Shown here in pieces: positions 22,686 through 34,395 of a stretch of DNA of 64,000 bases (positions are counted from its first letter, which is position 1; each line of letters opens with the position of its first letter). The DNA comes from Gremmenia infestans. Taxonomy: Eukaryota; Ascomycota; Leotiomycetes; Helotiales; Hamatocanthoscyphaceae. Below the pieces are notes generated by a model that saw only the letters and a program-made list of their open reading frames with translations, was not told the origin of the DNA and did no database searches. Position numbers and translations under genes: made by a program. The stretch spans positions 682,001 through 746,000 of the forward strand of contig JAFEVB010000026.1 of the NCBI GenBank assembly GCA_032629725.1. Reading direction: 5' to 3'.

Positions 22686-24427
22686 TCATGTTGAGGCAGC
22701 AGCGACCGAAGTGATGAAGCCCTGGTACTTTTCCTCCTCGGTCAGGAGCCGCTTCGCTGGTTTGACAACGGCAACTGGCGTAGGATTTGTCGTAGCCCAT
22801 AGAACCTGATTATCCACCTGCTCTATATTCTCAGCCGAACTCTCCTTCTCGGGAGATGGCTGCTCAGTTTCCTTAGGGAGACGCATGGCCAGAAGTACAT
22901 ATTCGGCTCTGGTCATGTTGTCCATAATATCATCCATATATCTCCGCACTTCATCAGCGGGCGCGACAATCTTTTGCAATGCCTCAAGCTGCCGACCTTG
23001 ATGGGCATATAACCGGATGGTGATGGGCTGGTAGTAGTCCAGCGCAGGATCGTAAGCTGGTGAATCGCTTGTGCTGCCTTTACGGACTATGAGGAAGGAT
23101 GCAATGACCTGGCCTTGGGGTAGATATTCCAGAATGCTGAATTTTGGAAATAGATATCTGTCACCGGTGCCCCCGGTAAATTCAAACACGACCCCTGAAA
23201 TGTCGGGCTTAGATGGAAGCGGGCCCTTGGATCTTAGAGCCTGTGGCTGGCTTTGATATGAAGGCGCTGGCGAAGGAGCAGGGGCGGGAGTAGGACTTTG
23301 CGCTGGAGGTCGCCCTTGGGGCTGGCCGTTTACTTTAGGGACAGCTGGTGGAGGCGGAGGTTGGTTTGTAGGTAGAGGTGGTTGGCTTGGGGCCTGCCGT
23401 GACTTTTGTAAACGTGTCAAATCGTCGATGTGACTCTGAAACCTTTTCAGTTCATCTGCAGACGCTTGGCCATTTGCTACTATTCGCATAAGTGCCTTTA
23501 AATCTGGGTCTGTTGATGCCCTCTCGGCCAACATTTGTATGACCGGATCTTTGCTCTTATCAGCAGGTTCAACCGGCGCTGGTGTATTTGGGGGTGGAGG
23601 GTTGTTTTGGGGGCCGCTCGGAGGTGGGTGAGCCGTAGCTTGGCCATTTTGTAAGGTTTGCAATGAGCCGTTCGGTTGCAAAGGAGCTTGCGGATTTGTG
23701 TTATTGGGAGTTGGGCTTTCGATTTTCATAGGTGTATCGTGGGCCCTGAGTGGTGCTTGTGGTGTTTGCTGTACAGGGAATTGTTTGGCGGGTGTAGGGG
23801 AAGGTACTGGTGGTGGGGGAGGCATCATTCCATTTGGAGGGCCATATTGTATTATAGGACGATACATAGGTTGTTGGGTGACTGGTGGAAGAGCAGGACG
23901 AGCTGCAGGCTCTTTGATAGCATACATTGTTGCCTCGAAGATATGCGGCTCGACGGTTATGGTGCAGGATCCAAGCTTCGTCATGGAGTCCTTGGGCGGA
24001 TTGTTGGGCGGCTGCTCTGGTACACCCTTCTTCTTCACAGGCTTTGTCCAGAACTTCTCGAATATTCCCTCGCTGAGCCATTTTTGTCGTGATCGGTGTA
24101 ATGAATCTGTCAAAACGCCGCTGCAACAGGACAATAGAGTCAGCGGCAATATAAGTCATAGCAGAGCTTCCACAACTTAACTTACCTTTCCGAGACAGTT
24201 TGGAACTCCTTCGAGGACAAGTTCTCGGGCTGCGGCACCTCCAGCGTCGGTAATGGTTTCCCTGGTGCAATACTCTTTGGCAAGCTCTCCTCTTGAATCG
24301 GTGGTGGTAGTGTGGGTATTGGGGTAGAGGTTTGCCTGGGCTCGTCTGGTGTACCTGAGGGTGCCCTTTTTTTGCTGGCAGGCTCAGCTCGTGCACCGCG
24401 TGCCGGAAGCTTTCTCTTCCTCTCCAT
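22686..24427 (-). CDS. SWC3: SWR1 chromatin-remodelling complex subunit Swc3
   Basis: Two exons (24427-24186 and 24120-22686) give 558 aa. The basic start MERKRKLPARGARAEPASKK, the segment LPKSIAPGKPLPTLE, and SGVLTDSLHRSRQKWLSEGIFEKFWTKP followed by the MTKLGSCTITVEPHIFEATMY block match the Swc3 domain. A long Pro/Gln-rich linker separates this from a C-terminal conserved part (VFEFTGGTGDRYLFPKFSILE, TRAEYVLLAMRLP). Swc3 is a peripheral subunit of the nuclear SWR1 complex, which deposits H2A.Z. The start was chosen at the ATG of MERKRK; the open frame extends to an in-frame ATG at 24592, but that part is not family-like. It is divergent from the hydrolase at 24930. Confidence 0.88.
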
Positions 24428-24929
24428 GGTCGTTGTTGCTTGCTGTTCAACAGCTCCGGTGATGATTTGGTTGACGCGTCGCGCAAAGTAGTTGAGGATG
24501 GCAGTTCGTGCATGCACGAGGCGTGCAGGGGGCGCGGATTGAGGAACGTCAAAACCCTCCAAGCAGCCGAGACCTGTTGGTGTTTGCAACACAGCGGCCT
24601 CAGATACCTAGTACGTCCCGTACTTTTAGGCTGACGTGGAAGCAAGGAATTACTGAAATTATATTTACTCGTCGACGAGTTCTTCTGATAATCTTCGAGT
24701 TTTGTAAGTCCATTAATGGCCGAATATATGTGATCAAATCATATACTGTATCCTCGCTCAACAAACCCAAGCTATCACATATAAGAAGTCTCATACTCCT
24801 GCCTAGAGTAGAACTCTTGGCTCGAAATTCATCCACTCGCAATTTATCTGGACTTCCAATACATACACTAACTATTACATGCATATATAGTTTCTAATTC
24901 GGTATTAGTTGTGTCTACTCTGCCTGGGG
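24428..24929. promoter_or_regulatory. Divergent promoter, SWC3 / alpha-beta hydrolase
   Basis: A 500-bp spacer between two genes read outward, so probably a bidirectional promoter. No specific element is recognised. Confidence 0.45.
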
Positions 24930-26422
24930 ATGGCCGCTCTGGCCCCAGTCTTCAAGAAGGCATACTGGGCTGTGATCCTCAGTGTCTCCTTTTACATCGC
25001 GGCTTTGACTGCTCTTACGAATCCATGGCTTCAGAGACAGTAGGTCGCAGCTCCCATTTTCTAGTGGCATATTGCTAATCATCCCGCTGTGTACTCTACG
25101 CACACAAAGTTCAGATGACTTGGATACAAGATGTCAATAGTCCGGAACAGTTCGGATTTGCAAGTAGGTCGTTGTAATTATATCGGTTTCGATCCATCTC
25201 TAAGCTGTCCTCAGAGAATCAGATAACACCTTTCAACTTCACAACTCCTGACCATGAGACTATCTATGCTTGGCATGTGATGCCGTTGGGGCTCTACGCA
25301 AAGCATGAGTCTGAGATCTTGCAGCAGCCCTCTGGTTTGGCGGATGATATCACCCAAACGACCGCATTTCGGCTTCTTAGAGATGACCCCGATTCGCGAT
25401 TGATTATCAATTGTGAGTGTAGCCAGTATATCCTGGACCCATCCTCGAACCGCGCTAATAGAATCAAGTCCACGGGGTATGCCACAATGAGCGGCCGACA
25501 ATGAGATAAGCTGACCTTCCTCAGAATGCCGGGACAGTAGCTCAAGGATGGCGAACTGATTCGTACCGCTCCTTATCCGACGGGAGTTCCTCAAATATCC
25601 ATATTCTGGCCATTGATTACCGGGGTTTCGGTCTTTCCACTGGCTTTCCAACCGAAGAAGGCCTGATCACAGATGGTGTCGCTGCTGTGGATTGGGCTCT
25701 TCAAGTGGCCAAAGTTCCATCCGATAGAATTGTCCTTCTCGGCCAAAGTTTAGGCACAGCAGTGACTTCAGCTGTTGCGGAACATTATGCTATGAAAGGT
25801 GTTAATTTCTCAGGCGTCGTTCTGGTAGCCGGTTTCACATCTTTGGCAGAGCTTCTTCCCGGGTACTCCATTGCAGGATACTTGCCAGTGCTATCGCCTC
25901 TGAAATCCACTCCCGCTATTCTTGAGCTCTTTTCCAGCAAACTGGTGGATAAATGGCCTTCTGCAACTCGAATTGCGAACTTTGTTCGTCTGAGTAAAAG
26001 AGTGAGGCTATTCATTTTACATGCAAAAAACGACTATGAGATTCCATGGACCCATTCGGAGGGACTTTTTGCTGCAGCTGCAAATGCCACGACGGATGGG
26101 GGAATGGATCTTGAATTGCTTCGGAAGATGAAAGCAAGGACAACAGTCGACACTGGGGATGGGACGTTCATAAGCACGTGGAAACCGGGTGAGAATAAGA
26201 TTATTAGACAAGAAGTTGTTGCCTACGGTCGTGAGTCGTTCTACCCTTGATAAATTTAAGAGATGTCAATAACACCTATTTCTAGATCACAGCAGAGTTC
26301 TGACATATGCAACCGTTTCTCTTGCTGCTCTCAAAGCGTTCGGTCTTGATGATGGGGGGGGATTGCCGGTTTCAAGTTTGGAGGTGGATGACGATAACGG
26401 GTACATGATTAAATTGGCTTAG
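24930..26422 (+). CDS. Alpha/beta hydrolase, BEM46/ABHD12-like, membrane-anchored
   Basis: Exon 1 from 24930 encodes an N-terminal membrane anchor (AYWAVILSVSFYIAALTAL). Later exons give WIQDVNSPEQFGFAKNQITPFN, then LIIN-FHGNAGTVAQGWR, the strand IHILAIDYRGFGLSTG and the nucleophile elbow GQSLG, with a His (VAYGHHSRV) joined by the last intron. The oxyanion HG is encoded by an 8-nt exon at 25469-25476 between introns 25413-25468 and 25477-25524. The last intron ends just before ATCACAGC and the stop is at 26420-26422. The fold and layout fit ABHD12/13-type serine hydrolases of the ER, acting on lipids or thioesters. The junction between exon 1 (ends near 25042) and YAHKVQMTW has no in-phase AG acceptor that I can find, so the exact 5' structure is open. 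Confidence 0.82.
25469..25476 (+). other. 8-nt microexon (TCCACGGG)
   Basis: The upstream exon ends AAT T before GTGAGT, and the downstream exon begins AAT GCC GGG after TCCTCAG. Adding TCCACGGG, flanked by AAG and GTATGC, restores the conserved Phe-His-Gly-Asn-Ala-Gly oxyanion motif in phase. Confidence 0.75.
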
Positions 26423-26647
26423 AATATATTTGTAGATACTTCCAGGCATCACAATTGTTCTAATTCACACCTCGCACATAGCTTTTCGGGCCCCTCCAGG
26501 CACGTGTATTACACGTGACTGTCTCCACTTTAGCTCCAAAGTGTTTCACCAATCATGTTTCAAGCAAACAACCCCTCCATCTCCATCCCACTTCGAGCTT
26601 TAAAGGTGTCAACAAAGGTCCCCGCACAACCTACAAATTACACAACC

Positions 26648-28464
26648 ATGGCCGACGAATCCAAACTCGAAGATCCTGCGACTTCGCAAGAAGCAGCAAA
26701 AGAAGTCATCGAACAATCTAAAACTACCACTGCACAAGTGGAATCCGAGAATGAAGACGAAGAGGACACCGTCCACCCCGATGCAAAGGACGCGACACCC
26801 GCATCCAAGAAGAAATCCAAACGGAAGAAGATAAAAGCCGCGCTTGGAGTCGGTGGTTCCGGTTCCAGCGAAGCTTCTTCCAGTACACAAGACAGCTCCA
26901 AATTAGTCGGCAAGCTCGACAACGACCAGGCTGAACAACTCCTCAGGATGAATCCAGGCCTAGCAGCACAAATTGGAGACGGGGGTGTGGCGGGCCCCAT
27001 CGAGGCGTTGAAGAAGATGAGTTTGCAGGATATCATGACGGGGCTGGCGTCGAGTGGGAAGAATGTCAAGGATATGGGCGCGTATAAGTTTTGGTCCACG
27101 CAGCCGGTTCCGAGGCTGGATGACAAGACTAAGATTGAGGTCGAGGGGCCGATTAAGGAGGTAGACCCGGCGCTGGTACGCAAAGAGGCGTATCCGCTTA
27201 GTATGGATGGTTTTGAATGGGTGACCGTGGACTTGACGAGCGATGCTGAATTGAAGGAGGTTTTTGATTTGCTGTATGGGCATTATGTAGAGGACGACGA
27301 GGCCATGTTTCGATTCAACTACTCGAAGTCATTTCTAAAATGGTACGTACCTGAGCCTTGACACTTTGGCGCAATCCTAACGATTCTAGGGCCCTCACGT
27401 CTCCGGGGTGGTTTCCAGACTGGCATAGAGGTATTCGAGCTACAGTGTCTCGTAAACTCGTTGCTTTCATATCAGCAATACCCGTCACGTTGCGCGTCCG
27501 AGAAAAGGATCTCAAGGCATCCGAGGTCAATTTCATGGTGATACACAAGAAGCTCCGCTCCAGGCGATTGGCTCCATTGCTCATCAAAGAAATTACCCGG
27601 CTATGCCACCTGAAAGGCGTCTACCAAGCAATTTATACCGGTGGTGTGGTACTACCAAAGCCTATATCTACATGCCGATACTTCCACAGGTCAATTGACT
27701 GGAAGAAGCTCAACGAAGTCGGTTTCAGCCCCTTGCCTAAAAACAGCAAACCCGAATACCAAGTCCGGAAATATGCCCTGCCCGACCGTACGGTTATCAA
27801 GGGGCTGCGGCCGATGGAAACGAAGGATATTGATGCGGTGTTAGACCTGCTAAAGCGGTATTTGGCAACTTTCGACATGGCCCCCCAGTTCACGCGCGAA
27901 GAAGTTGAGCACTGGCTGCTTCCCGACCCTGCGTACGAGCAGCAAGTAATCTGGTCCTATGTCGTCGAAGTAAGTTCATGTTCACCTCCCCCAACCACAC
28001 CATAATCGCATTCATAATCATAATCATATCCATTCTAACATCTACCCCTCACTTCTTCCCAGGACCCAACCACCAAAACCATAACCGACTACTTCTCCTT
28101 CTACTGCCTCGAATCCTCCGTAATAGCCAACGACAAGCACTCCAACATCCGCGCCGCCTACCTCTACTACTACGCGTCCGAACTAGCTCTTGACCCCTCT
28201 GCCTCGCGCTCAGACCTGAAGACGCGACTCAACGCCCTAGTCAACGACGCGCTCATCCTAGCCAAGAAATACAAGTTCGATGTCTTTAATGCGCTGACGC
28301 TTATGGACAATAATTTGTTCTTGGAACAGCAGAAGTTCGGTGCCGGGGATGGACAGCTGCATTATTATCTGTTTAATTATAACGCGAATCCCATTGCTGG
28401 GGGTGTGGATCAGAAGAATGCGATTGATGAAGGGGGAAGTGGGGTTGGTGTTGTGATGCTTTAG
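26648..28464 (+). CDS. NMT1: Glycylpeptide N-tetradecanoyltransferase (N-myristoyltransferase)
   Basis: Three exons (26648-27342, 27390-27969, 28063-28464) give 558 aa. After an acidic/Lys-rich N terminus, the two GNAT-like halves read clearly: KFWSTQPVPRLDDK, EGPIKEVDPALVRKEAYPL, GFEWVTVDLTSD, FRFNYSKSFLKWAL, NFMVIHKKLRSRRLAP, IYTGGVVLPKPISTCRYFHR, and the C terminus GVGVVML. The terminal Leu carboxylate is the catalytic base in this family. The enzyme moves myristate from myristoyl-CoA to N-terminal Gly of cytosolic proteins and is essential in fungi. The frame stays open upstream to an in-frame ATG at 26555, which would add 31 residues; MADESK is preferred as the family-like start. Convergent with the hydrolase at 28681. 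Confidence 0.95.
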
Positions 28465-28680
28465 CGAGCGCTGCTTTTGGGTCCGGAGGGGAGGAAATGA
28501 AAAGGGGTGCGGTGCACCAGTGAGAGTCAGAGAAATCGAGGTGGCTGTTTTTCTAGGGTATGGTCTATGACTATACGAGGACAATGAAATGAAAATCCAT
28601 CAGAGACAACAAAAATTCAAACTCCCCAGCCATCTAATCTAAATTTCCCCTCTCAAATCAGCCCTCCCGCTCATTTCATC

Positions 28681-30150
28681 TCATTGCCCACCCCCCTCAT
28701 TCAACGCTTCCCCACTCTCAAACCTCCCCGCCAAAAACTCATTATGCCACTCCCACTCCTCCAGCATAAACACATGTCCTACACCCTCCTTCACCACCCC
28801 CCTCTCCCCCCCCACCCCCAGCCACTCAATCAGCTTCCTACCATGCGGCACACTAATCATCCGATCCTCCGTGCCATGCACTACCGCAATCCTTTCCCTC
28901 CCCACCCTATCCCCCAGTTCGGCCAGTTGCTCTGCACTCTTATAATGCCACCCCGCGGCAATCGCCTGCATCATAAAGCCGCGTCTCGGAAAGCCGTCTG
29001 CGTCTAGACGTTTCGTTAATTCTTGCGCTGCGAAGCGCTCGTAGTTTGTGGTGAAGCGCGGGTAGGAGCCGCTGGGAGGGAGGATGGCGAGGGGGGTGGA
29101 GGAGGTGGGCAGGGGCGAGGTGTCGGGGGCGTCGAGCCAGCGGGGGGAGAAGAGGAGCTGCGAGGAGTCGGTCACGGCGCGGTCGAGGGTCTTGGGGACG
29201 AACATCATGATGCGGGTGCGCAGGTTTTCGAGGTAGGTGGTGGTGTTTTTTATGAAGGCGGCGGTGGATATTAGGTTTAGGGTACAGATGCGGTTGGGGA
29301 TTAGGAGGCCCTGGTAATATGTAAGTAAGGTGAGATGAGACGAGATGGGATGAGAAATTTCGAGTCAACTTAAGGAAGGTGTGGTTTTCTTTATGAATCA
29401 ATGGGGGCAAGAAGGGAAGAAAAAGGGGGATATACTAGTTCTTGGGCTATCATGCCGCCCATCGACACACCTGTGATGTGTAGCTGGCGCTCTTTGGTCC
29501 AGCCCAAATGGTCGACGAGCTCGAGGATGTCTTTGGCCATCTCAGAGGTCGAGTAGCGCATTAGGGGTTTGTCAGATTTGCCCATTCCTATTATATACGC
29601 AGGTTGTATCAGCCATGCATAACTTGACAGATGGATACCCGCGCTGGTGAGAGAAAGTAAGAGCAAGTATATCAGTCAGGTGACCTACCTCGATTATCAA
29701 AAATAAGAGAAGAGTACTTGTCTCCCTCCTCATGCCCAAAAGACAACGTCTGCCGTTGCCAAGAAGACTGTACCCATCAACAATCACCCATCAACTGGCT
29801 TTCTCGTACACCCCATCAGGTTTACATACCTTGTGAGACCCAAGGCCCATGATCCACTATCATCAGAAGAGTCAGCTCATCACGTGTATCTCCTCCGTAC
29901 CGAAAAACAACAAACGACCCCACCAGCCCCTCTGCTCTGCTCCAAAACGAGATGCTCACTCACCACAAGCTTGATATCCCCATGACCATGCACCTCCCAA
30001 TCAATCTTGATAGGCCCGCCCCGCGTAGCAGCTACAGGCAGCTGTCCGCTTTGCGTAGGGGTAAGTTTCCATATCGTGTCCGGATATGCGGTATGGGCCA
30101 ATATCTCGGCGACTTTTGGTCGGTTTGCCCTGGTCTTGTTGTTAGCATTC
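28681..30150 (-). CDS. Alpha/beta hydrolase (soluble, abhydrolase_1)
   Basis: Exons read as about 30140-29963, 29856-29830, 29767-29689, 29587-29436 and 29310-28681, with in-phase GT-AG junctions. Motifs are DIKLV-WIMGLG (oxyanion strand), FDNRGMGKSDKP, the nucleophile elbow GVSMGG, VVHGTEDRMISVPHG (acid) and GVGHVFMLE (His). A full Ser-Asp-His triad can therefore be traced. It belongs to the proline-iminopeptidase/hydrolase-like alpha/beta family; the substrate is unknown. One exon is only 27 nt. The 5' end is unresolved: the frame is open above AHTAYPDT but shows no ATG, so a further upstream exon is likely (a possible intron ends with a CTAAC branch site and CCAG near 30130). Confidence 0.75.
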
Positions 30151-30159
30151 CGTGCTTAC

Positions 30160-30916
30160 TCCGTACCTATACATTGTATAAAGCTGCAGTTGGGCCTTAC
30201 ATGTTTGTGAGGAATTATGTGGGATGTACGTGAATCGTACTCGCGTCTTTGTTGGTATGAGATGGATATTTGGAAAGGGGAGGCAACGGAGGCATGGCAT
30301 GCAGTGCCTCGGTTCGCTTAAGAGCTACCCCTGCCCCTGTCCCTGCCCTGGAGATGACGACGACGACGACGACGACGACTTTACTCCTTCTTTTCTATAC
30401 AGACGTACAGAATACCTCTTCGTATCGTACAAGGTCGCAGTCGAATGTCTCACCATAAATTCTCAAGTCTTACTAGTTCATATTAGGGCCCCTTCAGGTA
30501 CTTCCTACGTATCGTGAGAAGTTTCACGCTTTCGCATGTTTGCCGCAACTGCCAGGCTTGACCAACAAGTGTCGGACTCCTCCCTCCCGGAAGCTCATCA
30601 AAATCTTTAATGGAGCAATTAAGATATCCTTGGTAATTCATCAAAGCCTCAATTCTAAACTTCAAACGTGTGCAGTTACGTATATTCCACTCTCGATACA
30701 ATATTGCACAGACGTTACGGAATCACAAAAATCACAATTTACAAGTGTATTGGTGATGGAATCACGGACATGAAAATATATTCTTGAGCCATATCAAACA
30801 ACCCTTCTCTCACACCCTCTCGTCCTCCTCAAGCGCATGGTCCATGCCAGCAAGGACGGGGGCTGTAGCCTTCCTTCCGAGCGCACTCTTCACTCAACTA
30901 CTCAGATCCCTACTGA
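30160..30916. other. Spacer between hydrolase 5' end and small secreted protein 3' end
   Basis: It holds the hydrolase promoter, a TACTCCGTA motif (30157-30165) and the GAC repeat. No further gene is supported. Confidence 0.45.
30356..30376. repeat. (GAC)7 microsatellite
   Basis: Seven perfect copies in a non-coding spacer, preceded by a C/T-rich CCCTG-type run. Confidence 0.9.
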
Positions 30917-31729
30917 TCATCGAGACGCCTTCTTATCGGTAGACGACTCGAAAGTCAATTGAGAAATGTAGCATGTAGTCACGTTCCCTTCAGTGCGCAC
31001 CACGGGAGGCGAAGTGGTCAACTTCATCGGATTGTCGGTAGTGACCTTGGTGCACCAATCTGTCTCGGTGGTATTAGCCTCCATGATGATGTTGCGCCAC
31101 GTCACCGCACCGAAATCCCAAGTCCCCAGCCCCTGAAGCTCAATCGCGAGGACGGGGTTGTCGTAGGGCTTTGGGACCAATTCCCTCTGTTCTTTCGACG
31201 CCGTTGTTTGGTCGAATGTCAGACCGCCTTGGAAAGCCGCGAGGCCTGCTTTGCTGCCCTCGGGGCCAGGCGTCAGTGCCCAGGTGTCGAGCCATTTGTT
31301 GCGCGGCTTATCCCAGATATAGCTATTTGTGAGCTGGTCACCGGGGTAGATACGGATCTGGGTGGTGAGGTTTCCGGCTGGGTGGCAGCAGTAGAAGGGT
31401 AGGAGATACCACTCGTGGGGGCCGCCGCCTACGTTTGTGATGACATTTTGCAGCAGAGTGTCTGTTTGTAGTCCGGGCCACAAAGCTTGGACATCCCCGT
31501 CTGGTGAGGCATCTGGTGAGGAAGCGGGGATCACCAGTGTACTCTCGAATCGAAGGATAGGAGCATTGGGGTGGAACCCGACGGTGTAGAAGGTCAGATT
31601 TGCGATATCGCGTTGGACGGATGGCTTGCCATCGACTTTGTTGTTGGATGCGGAACTAGGAACCATATTGCCCTGGCCATGCACCATGCCGAGTCCGGCG
31701 AGTGCGGAGAGTGCTGTGAAGACCTTCAT
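30917..31729 (-). CDS. Secreted protein of unknown function
   Basis: A single-exon ORF of 270 aa. The N terminus (MKVFTALSALAGLGMVHG) is a typical signal peptide. The mature part has several N-glycosylation sequons (NLT, NTT, NVT) and four Cys (PFYCCHPAG, TDWCTKV, VTTCYIS). Blocks such as ALWPGLQTDTLLQNVITNVGG, EWYLLPFYCC and TWDFGAVTWRNIIMEANTTE look like beta-sandwich or lectin-like strands, but I recognise no catalytic motif. The frame is clean and the base usage coding-like, so the gene looks real and intact. It may act at the cell wall or outside the cell; I do not assign a function. Confidence 0.75.
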   Translation of the reverse strand: MKVFTALSALAGLGMVHGQGNMVPSSASNNKVDGKPSVQRDIANLTFYTVGFHPNAPILRFESTLVIPASSPDASPDGDVQALWPGLQTDTLLQNVITNVGGGPHEWYLLPFYCCHPAGNLTTQIRIYPGDQLTNSYIWDKPRNKWLDTWALTPGPEGSKAGLAAFQGGLTFDQTTASKEQRELVPKPYDNPVLAIELQGLGTWDFGAVTWRNIIMEANTTETDWCTKVTTDNPMKLTTSPPVVRTEGNVTTCYISQLTFESSTDKKASR

Positions 31730-34395
31730 GTTGGTTGTTGGTTGGATCTCTTGGTGGAACCGCTGATGGATATGCCGTTCTTGTGTGAAAAGTGATGTGA
31801 GGAGGTGAGTTTCGTTGACGTCGAGGTTTATAAGAGAGATAAAAGGTTGACAATAACATCATTCTGAAATACTCAATCATCATGTTTTGTCTTTGAACAA
31901 TAGCCATTCCGAACAATAACTCTTGTCTGTCACTTGACAATAAACCAACGAGAACAATAGGAACGCTTATTCATATTCAGAGAGCTGCAACATTCACTCA
32001 CTCGCATGGTTCGGTCCTCTCTTCGCTACCATATCCCATCCTTGACAGAACCCATCCATTCACTCCCCCTCGCAAGCTGTTATTCATCTATCAAGCTTCA
32101 AACAGTGACCAGCCAATCACTCCCAATCCTATCAGCAGGCGCATCCGCAGGCAACTCGTAACGAGGCTGCATCAGCGAAATGCAACAAAGCCAGCCATCT
32201 ATTTTACCACAGTCGCGAAACAACAATAGCGGTGAATAACTGCTACAACATTTCCCCATTCATTACATTATTCTGCAATGCTACCGGCGAGCATTGAACG
32301 AAAATAACAGAGAGGGAGGGAGGAACGCTAAAGCGTGATGTGCAACAAAAGAATCTGAATTTTATTATTGCGTCAAAGAATAGACGAATAGCTTTGGCGT
32401 TTGAACAAAGGGGAGGGGTGTTGGGTCGTGTCAAGAGTTGTGTAATCTAATGTAATACAAGGGCTGCGCATCATGACTTTAGACAGGCAATATTGCTTTG
32501 CTTTGCAATGATTAGAGTAGTACTGTACGTACACCCTCTATTCTAACGTATGTAAAAAACGAATAGATAAATAGATAAATGCAAGCTACTTCCAAACCTC
32601 CCCATTCCCGTCGCGTAAAAATAAAAACGAATACAATAGAACAAGAAAAATTACAATGCTACCTTGCCGCCTTGCTTCTTCTTACCTCATTGTGCATCTT
32701 AGCAATCGAGCAGAATTCGTACCTACCTTACCTAGGCGCCTCTGAAAAGTTATTTGAGTCCCGCTTTTTATATAGTGAGGATTTACAATAATGATCCAGT
32801 GATCTACTACTCCGTAGATCTACTGTTGGTATTAGCGGTACAGTATGATCACTTCTACTAGCTAGTATGACTTGATCGTGGTTCTGGTTGATGTTGCTTG
32901 TCATTCTAAGTGGATGGAGGAGGAAGAAGCGAAGAGGTGATGACCTCTTCGCTTACTAAGCTACGCTAAGTTCACATAAGTGGAAAGTTTGGGATGCAAT
33001 TCCTATATCTCAACATCTACACCTTAATCCTAGCCACTTGATTGGCCAAATAGGGAGTGCACTCCGTACGGAGTATTCAAAGCGTATCATTCGAAGCCTC
33101 ACAGGGAATCAATTCACTGTTTACGCGACGCGGAGTAGTGAAGGAACCATACAATCTGATAACTACGAAGTACTTCCTCTCCGGCCAGACTGTTACGCCA
33201 AGAGATCTATAGCAGAGGGTTTAAGAAGGGTGGTAAACGCACCAAAGCAAGGCCCCCTTGCCCTGGTCTTTTTGGCGTAACAGTTTGGCCTGTCCTGTCT
33301 GTGACGAAGTAAGTCAAAGGTTCTCCCATATCCTTAAACAAACATCCCACTCTACCCCACCTTTACCCCCGCGGCCCCACTCCAGCCCTAATACTACCTA
33401 CGTAGAACTCAAATTCCCTACCGAGTACAAGAACAGTTTAGTCACCAGATTAAGCAACAAACTCGCTCAACTCGGTACTTTAAAAAAACCGAGATAAAAT
33501 ACCAGCATGTGCAACAGAAACGGCGCCGACGCCGGCGTCAGTGCGCGGTATTCGAGTCGATGAGATGTGACGTGAAGAGGAATTAAAAAAGGCCAGGCTG
33601 GGCTGCTGACGTCGATATGTCTAAGGTATCTTCGGCTAAGATATCTATCTAAGGTATTCAAAACACCAACCACATCATTATTATCTCATCATATTAGTAG
33701 AATTCAAAAGCCGCAAAAGCCGCAAAAGCCAATGCGTCGTACTCGGCTCTAAAGCCGCGCAAGTGTTCCTTCGTACCAAGTCGAGCTACTTACTGTACCG
33801 TATACTCCCACTCCATACTCCTCTTCACTCCCCTCACCCATTAATTACAAAAACGGAAGCGGAAACGGAAATGGATGTATGGATATGATTAATATAAACG
33901 AGCTTTGAATAAGTAGTCTTAAGCGATTTCAATATGAAATACCTATGGTACCTTGAACACTGTCTGGTTAAGATAGGATAAGATCTAGCTAAAGAGAGTA
34001 CTCAAAATATTTTATATATTTCAATTAATTATAACTAACTTTTATTGTGACACGCACGTAGTAGTCTGGGATAAAAACAAAACTCCAGTCTAGGAAGGAT
34101 CCAATCCATCCATTCCTAAGACTTGCCTCCCACCATAGATATGTATATCGATCCCTGACCTCCGGAAGCGAGCGCTTTAAGGCTCCAGCTTGACTGCTCC
34201 TGCCCCTGCTCCCATAGCATAGACGCCTAAATCCTGCTCAAACCCGCAAGACAAAACACCCCATTCCTTGTATATTATCCGTGTAAAAACATTGTTCCAA
34301 AACACCCCGGGAGAATCAATTCCCATAGTTGATCCCGTATGTGACCCGACCCATAAAAACAAAAGGAAAACATTTATCGATAAAGGATTCAAAGC
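31730..34395. other. Gene-free spacer, 2.7 kb, with palindromic motifs
   Basis: No supported gene. It holds TACTCCGTA at 32808-32816, a 14-bp palindrome ACTCCGTACGGAGT at 33061-33074, and TACGAAGTA at 33164-33172. The remainder is AT-rich spacer. Confidence 0.5.
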
